This document shows, in pieces, positions 26,278-34,794 of a DNA stretch of 64,000 nt. Below the pieces are notes generated by a model, which saw nothing but the letters and a program-made list of their open reading frames with translations, did no database searches and was not told the DNA's origin. A program made the position numbers and the translations under genes. Source of the DNA: CAKZNE01 sp963976435 (lineage in GTDB: Bacteria; Bacteroidota; Bacteroidia; Flavobacteriales; Schleiferiaceae); contig CAXBKQ010000007.1 in NCBI GenBank assembly GCA_963976435.1, positions 62,001-126,000 of the forward strand, written 5' to 3'. Each line of letters begins with the position of its first letter. Position 1 is the first letter of the stretch.

Positions 26278-27358
26278 TTTTCTGTGTTTTGGCTGCTATC
26301 ATAAAAAACAAACCAATAATTACTAAGGGTATACTGAGGTATTGACCAATATTGATTGCATATGCCGCTTCGGCATCCACTTGATTTTCTTTTAGATATT
26401 CGATAAAGAATCGAAAACCAAAAACCAAGAGTAAAAAACTTCCGAAAAGGAATCCTCGTTTGTTGGCAAAAACAGTTTTTTGGAATAAGGCGAAAAGAAT
26501 AATAAAGACCATTAAATAGGCAAGGGCTTCATAAATCTGACTGGGGTATCGTGGTATTCCAAGAACTTCTATGCTTGCTAGGTTGGAATTATATGAATCC
26601 CAGGTTAAATAGGAATCGGCGGGAATCAAAATATTTTTATTCTGATGGCTCATATTTTCCAAATTCAACCTCATTCTATTCCTCACCAGATGCGAAAGTT
26701 TATCCCTATTTCCATTTAAATCTGCGTTTACAAAAAGAATGGACATTTTCAATATTGGCATTTGAAGACTATCTGTTTCCAGTGTTTCTCCAGTTTTTTC
26801 AAATTTTATTGATTCAATATCTTCAGGATAATAGGCCATCATTCTTTCTCTCATCGGTTCAGTGAAAACCGTTTCAAATTGAGAATTACCCATATCCCCA
26901 TAAATCTCACTATTAAACCAGTTTCCAAGTCGAATTAAACAACCGGCTATTGCTACCACAATAACCAGTCTATCCAAAATCCAAAGCGTTCTTTTGGGGT
27001 CTTTAAAAACCTTTTTGCTGTATAGATAGGCAGAAATTACAATGGCTATTGCTGCACCATGGCTTGCCAATCCACCCTCCCAAACTTTCAATATTTCCAT
27101 GGGATGAAGGGAATAGTGATCCCATTGATAGAAAAACACATGACCTAAACGGGCTCCAATAATAGTGGCTACTACCATATAGATCACTAGGGATTCTAGT
27201 TTTTCCAAGGAAACCTTTTCCTTAATAAAAATGCGTTTCATTATTTGGTAGCCAATGATGAAGGCTAGGGCGAATAAAAGACTATAAATTCTAAGAGTAT
27301 AGAATCCGAAATCAAGTCCTTTTGGGAAATCCCAAATCATGGTGAGAAAAGCGTTCAT
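26270..27358 (-). CDS. lgt: Prolipoprotein diacylglyceryl transferase
   Basis: Inner-membrane enzyme that transfers diacylglycerol from phosphatidylglycerol to the lipobox cysteine. 362 residues, about 80-100 longer than the E. coli enzyme. Catalytic or essential positions are recognisable: Tyr25, His100 (GGLASHG), and the signature RLGNWFNSEIYG with Arg143, Asn146 and Glu151. The extra length lies between this signature and PRYPSQIYEA (about 155-270), probably a periplasmic insertion. Membrane segments flank it on both sides. It serves the lipoproteins encoded in this window. The DUF192 gene overlaps its 3' end. Confidence 0.95.
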   Translation of the reverse strand: MNAFLTMIWDFPKGLDFGFYTLRIYSLLFALAFIIGYQIMKRIFIKEKVSLEKLESLVIYMVVATIIGARLGHVFFYQWDHYSLHPMEILKVWEGGLASHGAAIAIVISAYLYSKKVFKDPKRTLWILDRLVIVVAIAGCLIRLGNWFNSEIYGDMGNSQFETVFTEPMRERMMAYYPEDIESIKFEKTGETLETDSLQMPILKMSILFVNADLNGNRDKLSHLVRNRMRLNLENMSHQNKNILIPADSYLTWDSYNSNLASIEVLGIPRYPSQIYEALAYLMVFIILFALFQKTVFANKRGFLFGSFLLLVFGFRFFIEYLKENQVDAEAAYAINIGQYLSIPLVIIGLFFMIAAKTQKNE

Positions 27359-27406
27359 ATAATTTTTTGAGGCTGTTAATTTAACAAGTATATTTTTAGA
27401 ATAAAA

Positions 27407-28882
27407 TTAAAGTCTATCTAAGCCGGCTTTTGCCTGCTGGTGCAGGCCTTCATAAAATGGGAAGCCTTGTATACTCAGCGTTTTTTCATAATATGTTTTT
27501 GCCAAATCCTTATTTCCCTGTTCTTCATAAACTCTTGCTAGTTGAAGAGCGCTATTTCCTTGGGCAAAAGAGCTTTCACTTATATCCAGCCCTAAAGCAT
27601 CTACAAACTCCCTAATAGCCAATGAATTTTGTTTGTCTTCTTGATAAATCCTTCCTAATCGATAATGAAATTCCAATTTATCCTTTTGATTAAAAGCCTT
27701 CACCTTCGACCTTTGAGCCATCATATATTTAATAGCATCTTTATACCTTCCACCATCGAACAAAATTCTTCCACGAATCAGTACTTCATTAAAATTTGAT
27801 TCCGCCTCTTTTTGAGCTTGTTTGTCGGCTCCCGTTTTCAAACTCCCTTTTGTTAGCACCAATTTTCGATAATCGTCAAGTGCCTTTTTATCTCCTTCTA
27901 GCATTGCACACCAAGATAAATATCTATAGGCTGATTTAATATAATAGTCATCAGGGGTATTTTTTAAAAAAGACTTAAGGTAAATTTTAGCTGTATCGGT
28001 GGAGAATGCGATGGCTACCTTCCCTGTATGGTAATCCATAAAAGGGTAATCTTCATACTCATCCCCTTTCGGTCTTTTTTGCAAATAATTATAGGCTTTA
28101 TGAGCTTGCCCTTTTTGGATATCAATAAGACTTTGGAGGTAAATTAAATTGCTACCCTTTTTAAAATTAATGGCCAGGGAGCTAAGTGAAACATCAGTTC
28201 TTCCTTGTATTGTAAAGGCAGAATAGGCATAAATAAATCCGTAATATTCCCTATAGAATCTATTTTCTTTTTCGGAGATAGTCCGCCAATAGCCTTTGTG
28301 CACCAATGCCATACCTTCTTCCACGCTACCAGACATACCAAATAAAGAAGCGATGGATTGATAACCTTCTGGCAGGGATCCAATAGCGGAATACAAAACC
28401 CCAAGGGCTATGTAGTTTGGGTGATGATTTGGGAATTTTTCAAAATTATCTTTCAGCAGATTATAGGCCGTAAAGAATTGTAAACCAGCTCGAATATTAT
28501 TTTGATATTTTGCATGGAGAATGGCTATTGCCAAATGAATTTCCCCCATCATTTTTCTTTTTTGAGGGTCATCATCGCTCACCTTGGAAATTTCCTCAAT
28601 AAACTTTTCTAGGCTTTCCCTTTTGGCATCAAATTCATTCTTATCCTCTTGTAGTAAAAGCTTATTGGAAACAATAATAGCTTTAATATAGGCAATCCCT
28701 TTATTCTCCTTTTGAATTTTTGAGAGAGAGTCAGTTAGAGCGGTAGCTTTGGTTAATTTCAATTCCATCACCAATCCCAAAGCATGTTGCAAACTTTCAT
28801 TCATCTCAATATACTGGGCATTTGACTTGCCAGCTAGGCTTATTAAGATTGAAATAAAAAGGAGGTAAAGGTGCTTACACAT
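27407..28882 (-). CDS. Secreted tetratricopeptide-repeat protein
   Basis: 491 residues with a signal peptide (to about residue 22, ...GKSNAQ). The whole chain is alpha-helical with degenerate TPR motifs: 145-200 (YIALGVLYSAIGSLPEGYQSI), 260-330, and better ones near the C-terminus (FHYRLGRIYQEDKQNSLAIREFVDAL and LQLARVYEEQGNKDLAKTYYEKTL). A periplasmic scaffold is likely. The family resembles widespread Bacteroidota TPR proteins, and no enzyme domain is present. It stands alone, between lgt and the terminator of the zinc-ribbon-like gene. Confidence 0.8.
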   Translation of the reverse strand: MCKHLYLLFISILISLAGKSNAQYIEMNESLQHALGLVMELKLTKATALTDSLSKIQKENKGIAYIKAIIVSNKLLLQEDKNEFDAKRESLEKFIEEISKVSDDDPQKRKMMGEIHLAIAILHAKYQNNIRAGLQFFTAYNLLKDNFEKFPNHHPNYIALGVLYSAIGSLPEGYQSIASLFGMSGSVEEGMALVHKGYWRTISEKENRFYREYYGFIYAYSAFTIQGRTDVSLSSLAINFKKGSNLIYLQSLIDIQKGQAHKAYNYLQKRPKGDEYEDYPFMDYHTGKVAIAFSTDTAKIYLKSFLKNTPDDYYIKSAYRYLSWCAMLEGDKKALDDYRKLVLTKGSLKTGADKQAQKEAESNFNEVLIRGRILFDGGRYKDAIKYMMAQRSKVKAFNQKDKLEFHYRLGRIYQEDKQNSLAIREFVDALGLDISESSFAQGNSALQLARVYEEQGNKDLAKTYYEKTLSIQGFPFYEGLHQQAKAGLDRL

Positions 28883-28898
28883 TATTTAGGAGCATAAA

Positions 28899-28923
28899 AA
28901 AAGGGATCAACGTGATCCCTTTT
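28899..28923 (-). terminator. Terminator of the nif3/zinc-ribbon-like unit
   Basis: Stem AAAAGGGATCA / TGATCCCTTTT (28899-28909 and 28913-28923) with a T-run on the minus strand. It lies 23 nt downstream of the gene at 28947 and only 16 nt upstream of the TPR gene start, so the TPR promoter would have to overlap it or the TPR gene depends on read-through. Confidence 0.85.
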
Positions 28924-28946
28924 CATTTTATTTTTCAAATATCAAA

Positions 28947-29732
28947 TTACTTGGCGAACTTGCCAAAGATCTTAGACATTTTCTCTTCTTCTTCACGAGC
29001 CAATTCAGGATCTACCAAAACCCTTCCAGAATGCTCATCGGTAATTACCTTTTTACGAGAGGCAATTTCCAATTGTCTTTGAGGAGGAATGGTAAAGAAA
29101 GAACCACCAGATGCTCCTCTTTCAATGGGAACAACAGCAAGTCCATTTTTAGCACTTCCTCTAATTCTTTTATAGGCGTTTATTAACCTTTCCTCAATTT
29201 TTTCTGCAAACTCAGCAGATTTTGCATTTAGTGCATCTTCTTCGGCTTGAGTTTCTTTCAAAATAGTTTCAAGTTCACCCTTTTTAAAAGAAAGGTGAGA
29301 GTTTCTCTCATCCAATTTCTCTTGAGAAGCAGCGATTACCTCTTTCTTATTGTCAATTTTAGCTTTGAATTCTTTAATTCTCTTTTCAGCTAATTCTACT
29401 TCTAATTGTTGGAATTCAATTTCCTTAGAAAGCGCATCAAACTCACGATTATTACGAACATTCTTTTGTTGTTCTTCGTATTTTTTTGCTTTCTCTTGAG
29501 ATTCCTTAATTAGGTTCTTTTTCGATTTGATTTCGGTCTCTAATTCTGAAACCTCACCATTCAATTTTTCCAATCGAGTTTGCAAGCCAGCAATCTCATC
29601 TTCTAGATCTTCAACTTCTAGAGGTAATTCACCTCTAACGTTTCTGATTTTATCTATTCTGGAATCAATTAGTTGAAGGTCGTATAGAGCGCGCAATTTA
29701 TCTTCAACTGTTACTTCTTTAGCCTTGGCCAT
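28947..29732 (-). CDS. Coiled-coil C4-type zinc-ribbon family protein lacking the cysteines
   Basis: 261 residues. Residues about 25-185 form a long antiparallel coiled coil (Glu/Lys/Leu heptads). The C-terminal part GASGGSFFTIPPQRQLEIA...ITDEHSGRVLVDPELA aligns with the zf-RING_7/DUF164 zinc ribbon, which normally reads CGGC...IPPQ...C..CGR.L. Here Ser, Ser, Asp and Ser stand in place of the four Cys, so zinc should not bind while the fold core (IPPQ, GR.LVDPEL) is kept. The family is linked to ribosome or translation-related and Nif3-associated functions by neighbourhood only. It starts 5 nt after nif3 ends; the pairing is common in bacteria. Confidence 0.9.
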   Translation of the reverse strand: MAKAKEVTVEDKLRALYDLQLIDSRIDKIRNVRGELPLEVEDLEDEIAGLQTRLEKLNGEVSELETEIKSKKNLIKESQEKAKKYEEQQKNVRNNREFDALSKEIEFQQLEVELAEKRIKEFKAKIDNKKEVIAASQEKLDERNSHLSFKKGELETILKETQAEEDALNAKSAEFAEKIEERLINAYKRIRGSAKNGLAVVPIERGASGGSFFTIPPQRQLEIASRKKVITDEHSGRVLVDPELAREEEEKMSKIFGKFAK

Positions 29733-29737
29733 AAAGA

Positions 29738-30832
29738 TTATAAGTAATTAATCGGGTTTGTATTCGTATCCGTTAAAAGAAATGCAAAAGTACTGAATTT
29801 TTTCTTTAGTTCGTTAGCAATCAAGTTGATGGTGTATTGTTCGTTTTCATAATGTCCAATATCAGCTATAATAATTTGATTATCAGCATCAAAAAACTGA
29901 TGATATTTAAAATCTGAACTCATAAAAAGATCTGAACCAGCAGCAATAGCCTTGGAAAGCAGGAAACTTCCTGACCCTCCACACCAAGCAATTTTCTTTA
30001 TTTTCTTTTTGTGAATATTGGTAAACCTCAAGCAATCAGCAGCCATTACCTTTTTTATATTTTGAAGGAATTCCAATGCATCTGTTTCTTCTTCCAGTTC
30101 ACCTATCATCCCAGAACCAATAGTATTATCCTTATTTTCAATGGCATAAATCTCATAGGCCACCTCTTCATAGGGGTGTGCCTTTAAAAGTGCATTTACC
30201 ACTTTCGATTCCAAACTTGACTTTAATAAAACCTCAATCCTGATTTCTTCTTCTTCATGTCTATGATCCTTTTTCCCAACAAAGGGCTTTGCCTCTTCAT
30301 TCGCTTTAAAGGTGCCCATTCCCTTACTTTGAAAACTCGCTTCAGAATAATTTCCTAATACTCCAGCGCCTTCCGCAAAAAGAGCATTTAAAACTTCATC
30401 CTTATGTCCAGTGGGAACAAAACTTACTAACTTCTTTAGTGTTTTTGCTTTGGGGTCCAGAATTTTCATGTTTTTTAGACCCAATCTTTTGCCAATTTCA
30501 AAATTCACTCCATTTAAAACATTGTCTAAATTGGTATGAATAGCGTAAATCGCTATATCATTTTTGATGGCTTTTATGATGCATCGCTCCACATAGTTTT
30601 TACCATTCAATTTCTTTATACCTGAAAAAATTATGGGATGATGAGCAATTATCAAATTACAGGATTTATCGATTGCCTCTTGGATAAGCTCTTCCGTAAT
30701 GTCCAGGCAAATTAATACCTGGGAAACATTTGTGGATTTATCACCCACAATTAGCCCCGAATTATCATAAGATTCTTGGAGTGAGGGTGGAGCCAAGGTC
30801 TCCAAATGAGAAATAATATCTTGAATTTGCAT
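29738..30832 (-). CDS. Nif3-like dinuclear metal centre protein
   Basis: 364 residues, hexameric Nif3/YbgI superfamily. Metal ligands visible: His64-His65 (IIAHHPIIF), Asp103 (HTNLDN), and His327 with Glu331 (DIGHYENE). Between the two halves (about 130-240) sits the PII-like insertion domain (SFVPTGHKDEVLNALFAEGAGVLGNY ... HPYEEVAYEIY) seen in the longer members. The biochemical role is not settled: GTP cyclohydrolase II-like or hydrolase activities have been proposed for relatives. It forms an operon with the coiled-coil zinc-ribbon-like gene. Confidence 0.93.
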   Translation of the reverse strand: MQIQDIISHLETLAPPSLQESYDNSGLIVGDKSTNVSQVLICLDITEELIQEAIDKSCNLIIAHHPIIFSGIKKLNGKNYVERCIIKAIKNDIAIYAIHTNLDNVLNGVNFEIGKRLGLKNMKILDPKAKTLKKLVSFVPTGHKDEVLNALFAEGAGVLGNYSEASFQSKGMGTFKANEEAKPFVGKKDHRHEEEEIRIEVLLKSSLESKVVNALLKAHPYEEVAYEIYAIENKDNTIGSGMIGELEEETDALEFLQNIKKVMAADCLRFTNIHKKKIKKIAWCGGSGSFLLSKAIAAGSDLFMSSDFKYHQFFDADNQIIIADIGHYENEQYTINLIANELKKKFSTFAFLLTDTNTNPINYL

Positions 30833-30848
30833 AGGCCTAATATTATCA

Positions 30849-30856
30849 CAAATATA
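30849..30856 (-). promoter_or_regulatory. Possible -7 element of nif3
   Basis: TATATTTG on the minus strand matches TAnnTTTG, with the nif3 ATG about 17 nt downstream. No TTG at the -33 distance was found, so the call is weak. Confidence 0.3.
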
Positions 30857-30876
30857 TTAAGCCTAGACTTAGAATT

Positions 30877-31650
30877 TTAAAAAAATGAATCTTCCATAAC
30901 AAACCATACTCCTAAAAATCCTTGACCGCTAGCTTCTCCTCTACCATCTAAGGAATGCGTATACAGGGGTTTGTTTTTATAACTTGACTGTGGTATTGAA
31001 TCATTCCTACTTAAATTTTGAACTAAACTAGCATCTAAAATGGAAGGAAAAATGGAAGCTTTTAGTTTTAATGGAGGATATTTTAGAATACAGGAGGCTG
31101 TAGTACAAGAACTTTGATTCACAGCGTCATCAGATTTGTAATATACGGATTGTCCATTTTCATCGATTAGGAACTTTTTCTCTTCCCCATCCACGGTTTT
31201 TAAACCGATAAACAAACTATAATCTGGTTTTGCCAAATACCATTCACCATCCTTATTATCCGCCGAAATTTCATTTTGCGACTCTTGTTTATAGGTATAA
31301 AGTGGCCAACCTTTAAAGCTCAGCTGCACAAATCCATCATCCCTTCTTAATAATCCAAACTCATTGCTTGCACTATCTGGTAAAGAGGCGGTTATTCCCA
31401 CGGGTTCCCATTCATCCAAACAATCTCCTTCGCATTTACTGATTCCTTCTAAATCTCTCGAATACATATAAATGGTTTTCCCTGCGGAAGTAGAAAGGTA
31501 AAGTCCCCATTCTGCATCAGAGGTCATTTTAATTTGCAATTCCTCCTTTTCAAGGGCTTCTGATATTTCTTCTTTTTCGCATGAAGGAAAGATTCCTGCA
31601 ATAATTAGGACTAAAACTGAAAAAAATAAAGTCTTGGTTTTCACAATCAT
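30877..31650 (-). CDS. Lipoprotein_15 (secreted repeat) family lipoprotein
   Basis: 257 residues. Lipoprotein signal with lipobox IFPSC (Cys24). Two copies of the Lipoprotein_15 unit are recognisable: the first, about 45-140, with GKTIYMYSRDLEGISKCEGDC.DEWEPV and GWPLYTYKQE; the second, about 150-250, with GQSVYYKSDD...SSCTTASCILKYPPL and KPLYTHSLDGRGEASGQGFLGVWFV. Each has a Cys pair. The family is secreted, of unknown function, and often found with redox proteins. A terminator precedes it, so it is transcribed on its own. Confidence 0.85.
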   Translation of the reverse strand: MIVKTKTLFFSVLVLIIAGIFPSCEKEEISEALEKEELQIKMTSDAEWGLYLSTSAGKTIYMYSRDLEGISKCEGDCLDEWEPVGITASLPDSASNEFGLLRRDDGFVQLSFKGWPLYTYKQESQNEISADNKDGEWYLAKPDYSLFIGLKTVDGEEKKFLIDENGQSVYYKSDDAVNQSSCTTASCILKYPPLKLKASIFPSILDASLVQNLSRNDSIPQSSYKNKPLYTHSLDGRGEASGQGFLGVWFVMEDSFF

Positions 31651-31679
31651 GGGTTTAAAATTACATAAAAATAAAAAAC

Positions 31680-31707
31680 GGAACCACTAAGGGAAGGTAG
31701 TGGTTCC
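31680..31707 (-). terminator. Terminator of the LRR/SprB/OB-fold operon
   Basis: Perfect 10-bp stem GGAACCACTA / TAGTGGTTCC with an 8-nt loop; on the minus strand it is followed by GTTTTTTATTTTT. It ends the three-gene unit 33004-34641, 32190-32990, 31768-32178. Confidence 0.92.
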
Positions 31708-31767
31708 GCAAATTTGGCCCGAAAGCCTACCGATTAACCTACCGCAAAATCAATCGAAAAAATCATT

Positions 31768-32178
31768 TTATATTAATTCACAATCTACCAGGACCAAATT
31801 ATTCCCTACTCTGCGGCAAAGTCCTTTAAGCTTTATCTTCTGGTTTGAAAACAACTGATCCAAGTCTTGAGATTTAATATTCTCACTAAAAAAACATTTT
31901 AAGCCATTTGACTGGATCGGACTATTGATTTTGAAAACTATTAAACCATCATTATCAATTTGGATATCTCTAAGTTCCCCTTCCACATTCAGCCATTTAT
32001 TGAGCAAATCATCTGAAGAAATATCTACTGGATTGCTTAAATCCAGTAATAATAAAGCTTGATCTCTAGATTCTTTTTTTGGCCAAACATTACTAGAAGT
32101 GCCTATCCTGTCTATTGCAATCCCCAATAAAAGGCATATGCAAAACATTATTGAAATTCTGGTCAGGGAAATTTTCAT
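31768..32178 (-). CDS. tRNA_anti-like OB-fold protein
   Basis: 136 residues. An N-terminal signal anchor (MKISLTRISIMFCICLLLGIAI) is followed by an OB-fold domain of the tRNA_anti-like family found in Bacteroidota: a central strand GLKCFFSEN, then KIKLKGLCRRVGNNLVLVDCELI with the conserved KG.C...LVDC pattern (a Cys pair that may form a disulfide). The family is exported and its role unknown; the tRNA_anti name is fold-based only. Eleven nt separate it from the upstream SprB-repeat lipoprotein. Confidence 0.75.
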   Translation of the reverse strand: MKISLTRISIMFCICLLLGIAIDRIGTSSNVWPKKESRDQALLLLDLSNPVDISSDDLLNKWLNVEGELRDIQIDNDGLIVFKINSPIQSNGLKCFFSENIKSQDLDQLFSNQKIKLKGLCRRVGNNLVLVDCELI

Positions 32179-32189
32179 CCTTTTGTGGA

Positions 32190-32990
32190 TTATAAATTAG
32201 CACCATCGTCTACCCAGCAAGTAATTTCATCAATTTCCTGTTGAGTTAAACTAAATCCAGAACCTGAGGGAGGCATGGTTGTGGCACTCGTTCTGGCCTT
32301 AATCCTTGCTGCCTGAGATTGAATATTTGCATCCACTGTCATATTCGGAAAAACACTACCACTATGGCAACCACTAACCGCACAATTAGAGGAAATTATG
32401 GTTTTCACCTTTTGAAAGGCAATCCCTGAATTTAAATTTATGGTCTGGCTACTTTCACAGTTCGAATTATCTTTAACAAACACTTCGTAGTCACCAGCGG
32501 CAAGGCCAGAAAAGCTACTATCTGATTGATAGGTTCCTGTTGCTCCTAGTTTGAATGAATAAGGTTTTGCCCCACCACTGGCATTTACATTAATTACTCC
32601 ATTGGAGCTTCCACAACCGGCATCAACTTTATTCAAGGAAAAATTAACACCATCGTCGTTTCCAATTATGGCTTCCAATTCATCTGTACATCCATTATCA
32701 TCCTTAACGATGATGGTGAAACTGTTGGCCGCTAAACCCGTAAAATCTCCACTAGCTTGGAAATTATTTCCTCCATCAATGGAATAGCTTAAACTTCCAT
32801 TTCCACCAGTTGCATTTACGGTTATGGCGCCAATATCTTGCCCACAAGCTGTATTTGTAGTGGACACTAAAACTAATACAGGTTTGTCTGCACATAAATC
32901 TACCGGGTCGGTTTCTTTAACATCATTAGTACAAGAACTAATGAGGCTGAGTATGAAAAGTACTGCGGCGTAATTTTTAAACTTCATCAT
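32190..32990 (-). CDS. SprB-repeat lipoprotein with a CX4CH cytochrome-like C-terminus
   Basis: 266 residues. Lipobox LISSC (Cys20). Two SprB-type repeats (about 45-110 and 120-185) share GG..SLSYSIDGGNNFQ.SG.F.GLAANSFTI.VKD.NGC and its second copy. The last 75 residues resemble small c-type cytochrome domains of envelope proteins: SNCAVSGCHSG, a haem-binding-like Cys-x4-Cys-His, then IKARTSATTMPPSGSGFSLTQQEIDEITCWVDDGA with a candidate Met axial ligand in TMPP. The standard motif is CXXCH, so haem attachment is an inference. It is the middle gene between the LRR protein and the OB-fold protein. Confidence 0.8.
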   Translation of the reverse strand: MMKFKNYAAVLFILSLISSCTNDVKETDPVDLCADKPVLVLVSTTNTACGQDIGAITVNATGGNGSLSYSIDGGNNFQASGDFTGLAANSFTIIVKDDNGCTDELEAIIGNDDGVNFSLNKVDAGCGSSNGVINVNASGGAKPYSFKLGATGTYQSDSSFSGLAAGDYEVFVKDNSNCESSQTINLNSGIAFQKVKTIISSNCAVSGCHSGSVFPNMTVDANIQSQAARIKARTSATTMPPSGSGFSLTQQEIDEITCWVDDGANL

Positions 32991-33003
32991 GGTTTAATTT
33001 AAT

Positions 33004-34641
33004 TTATTGTATATATAATTTTTGGGTTCTAAAATGGGTTTTGGAATTTGAACTTAGCTTTATTAGGTATACCCCTGCTTCTAGTCCTAAATCAGTTTGT
33101 TTAAATCGATGGCTATAAATCCTTTTACTTTTGTGGATCATCTTACCATTTAAATCATAAACATACATGGTAATGGGAAAATCTAAATATGAATCAATTT
33201 CAAGGCTAAATCCTGAGGAACTTGGATTAGGATAAATGGTGAAGTCTAGGCTTTCCTTTTCATTTAACCCAATACTTGCACACTTATTTTGAACCTCAAT
33301 AGTATCATTGCAGCCTGGGGCATTGTTTAAAATATATGCAATTTTATTAGTAGCCAGGTAGTCACAAACACTCTTTACGGCACATATTTCCAATACTGGA
33401 GAGTCATAAATAAAAAGCGGGTTTACCGTGCTAAAATCAGCACTATCCAATCCTTTTAAAGTTGAGAGGCTATCATTTTCTGCCAATCTCACTTCACCCG
33501 ATATCCATTTTAATTTCCTCAAAGCCCAAAGGCTATTTAGCTTTTTATTTGCCCTAATATTCAATCCCCCTGCTTTTTGCAATGAATCTAGCCCATTTAA
33601 TTTGCGAAGCTGGTCATTATCCCAAATTAGCAGTGAACCACCAACAAACTTCAAATTTGAAAGTGCATTTAGAGATGTTAAAGAATCATTCCCACGAATG
33701 CTTAAAGATTGACCAATAGAATCAATACTATACAAACCATCCAAAGAAGGCAATTTATTATTGTCTGAGATACCGAGTACGAATTCCACTTTCTCCAAAC
33801 TATCCAAACCTGCAAGGGAAAGCAAATATTGATTCGCCGCTATGGTCAAACTTTCACCCACATACTTTAGAGCAGCTAATTCTACAAGGTTTTGAATTTT
33901 AGAGTTTCCACTAATTTGTAATGAACCGGGAATAGAACTAAAATTTTCCAATCCCTTTAAATTAAGAAGCCCATCATTCCCGTTAATGGTTAGGCTTCTA
34001 CCTAGTTGGATATTGTCATCCAATCCTTCCAAATTCTTCAAGGAATCGTTGTTTACAACACTTAAACTTTCAATAAAAATATTGTTAAGGCCTTTTAAAC
34101 TTCGCAGTGAACTATTACCGAGAACAATAAAAATATTCCAAATATTATCTATTGATTCTAAACCACTTAAGCTATCCAAACTAGCATTATTTACAAGGTA
34201 AAGAGAGATGATGTCTTCTAAACTATCTAAGCCCCTTAAGTTTTTTAATGAAGCATTTCCTGCAATATTCAAATAACTGATTTTTTGAATTCCTTCTAGA
34301 CCCCTAAAGTTAATGAGCGAATCATTATTGGAAATATTAAATTCCGTTCCCAAATACCGAAGATTTCTAAGGCCCCAAAAATTCTTTAAGCTATTCGCTG
34401 ACATGGCTTTTAGTGAACCAAAAATGCTGTCAATTTGAATTAGACTATCTAAATTACGAACATCACCATTAATGATAAGATCCCCAGGTAGTGAATTACA
34501 ATTTGGAAATAATAAAGGAAAGCTATCTACTTGGGATTGACGAGAAATGCTATAATTGCTGCTCGGGCAAGTTTGGCTTTGGATATTTCCCTCAATAATA
34601 AGGGAAAGTATAATTAGTATATATAAACCTGCTTTTTGCAA
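33004..34641 (-). CDS. Leucine-rich-repeat surface protein with T9SS sorting tail
   Basis: 545 residues. Signal peptide (to about 23), short Cys-containing cap, then about 15 repeats of 22-24 residues with the pattern SL..L.GLDSL..I...L.I..N..L (residues about 60-430), as in receptor L-domain-like LRRs. A Cys-rich segment (VLEICAVKSVCDYL ... PGCNDTIEVQNKCAS) closes the solenoid. Residues 465-545 are a type A T9SS C-terminal domain (FTIYPNPSSSGFSLEI, YDLNGKMI, GVYLIKL). This tail should route it through the outer membrane to the cell surface. It heads a three-gene unit with its own promoter. Confidence 0.9.
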   Translation of the reverse strand: MQKAGLYILIILSLIIEGNIQSQTCPSSNYSISRQSQVDSFPLLFPNCNSLPGDLIINGDVRNLDSLIQIDSIFGSLKAMSANSLKNFWGLRNLRYLGTEFNISNNDSLINFRGLEGIQKISYLNIAGNASLKNLRGLDSLEDIISLYLVNNASLDSLSGLESIDNIWNIFIVLGNSSLRSLKGLNNIFIESLSVVNNDSLKNLEGLDDNIQLGRSLTINGNDGLLNLKGLENFSSIPGSLQISGNSKIQNLVELAALKYVGESLTIAANQYLLSLAGLDSLEKVEFVLGISDNNKLPSLDGLYSIDSIGQSLSIRGNDSLTSLNALSNLKFVGGSLLIWDNDQLRKLNGLDSLQKAGGLNIRANKKLNSLWALRKLKWISGEVRLAENDSLSTLKGLDSADFSTVNPLFIYDSPVLEICAVKSVCDYLATNKIAYILNNAPGCNDTIEVQNKCASIGLNEKESLDFTIYPNPSSSGFSLEIDSYLDFPITMYVYDLNGKMIHKSKRIYSHRFKQTDLGLEAGVYLIKLSSNSKTHFRTQKLYIQ

Positions 34642-34670
34642 TTGTCTTTTTTGAATTCTTAATTACAAGA

Positions 34671-34702
34671 CAAACCTAGGTTCAATTTTCCAGCAATGGC
34701 AA
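34671..34702 (-). promoter_or_regulatory. Promoter of the LRR operon
   Basis: Minus strand: TTG (34700-34702), 21 nt, TAGGTTTG (34671-34678), about 30 nt before the ATG of the LRR gene. The 153-bp spacer 34642-34794 otherwise shows only a weak ACCTT-GAA-AAGGT hairpin. Confidence 0.6.
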
Positions 34703-34794
34703 TCTATTAAAAGATATTAGGTGAACAACAGACCTTGAAAAGGTATACAAAAGGTGGACAAAAATCAATAACAACTTGTATTTCAGCTTTTTAA

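Noticed and set aside
34726..34752. ACCTT-GAA-AAGGT hairpin after the TPR-HTH regulator gene
   Set aside because: Five-base-pair stem without a T-tract; too weak to call a terminator.
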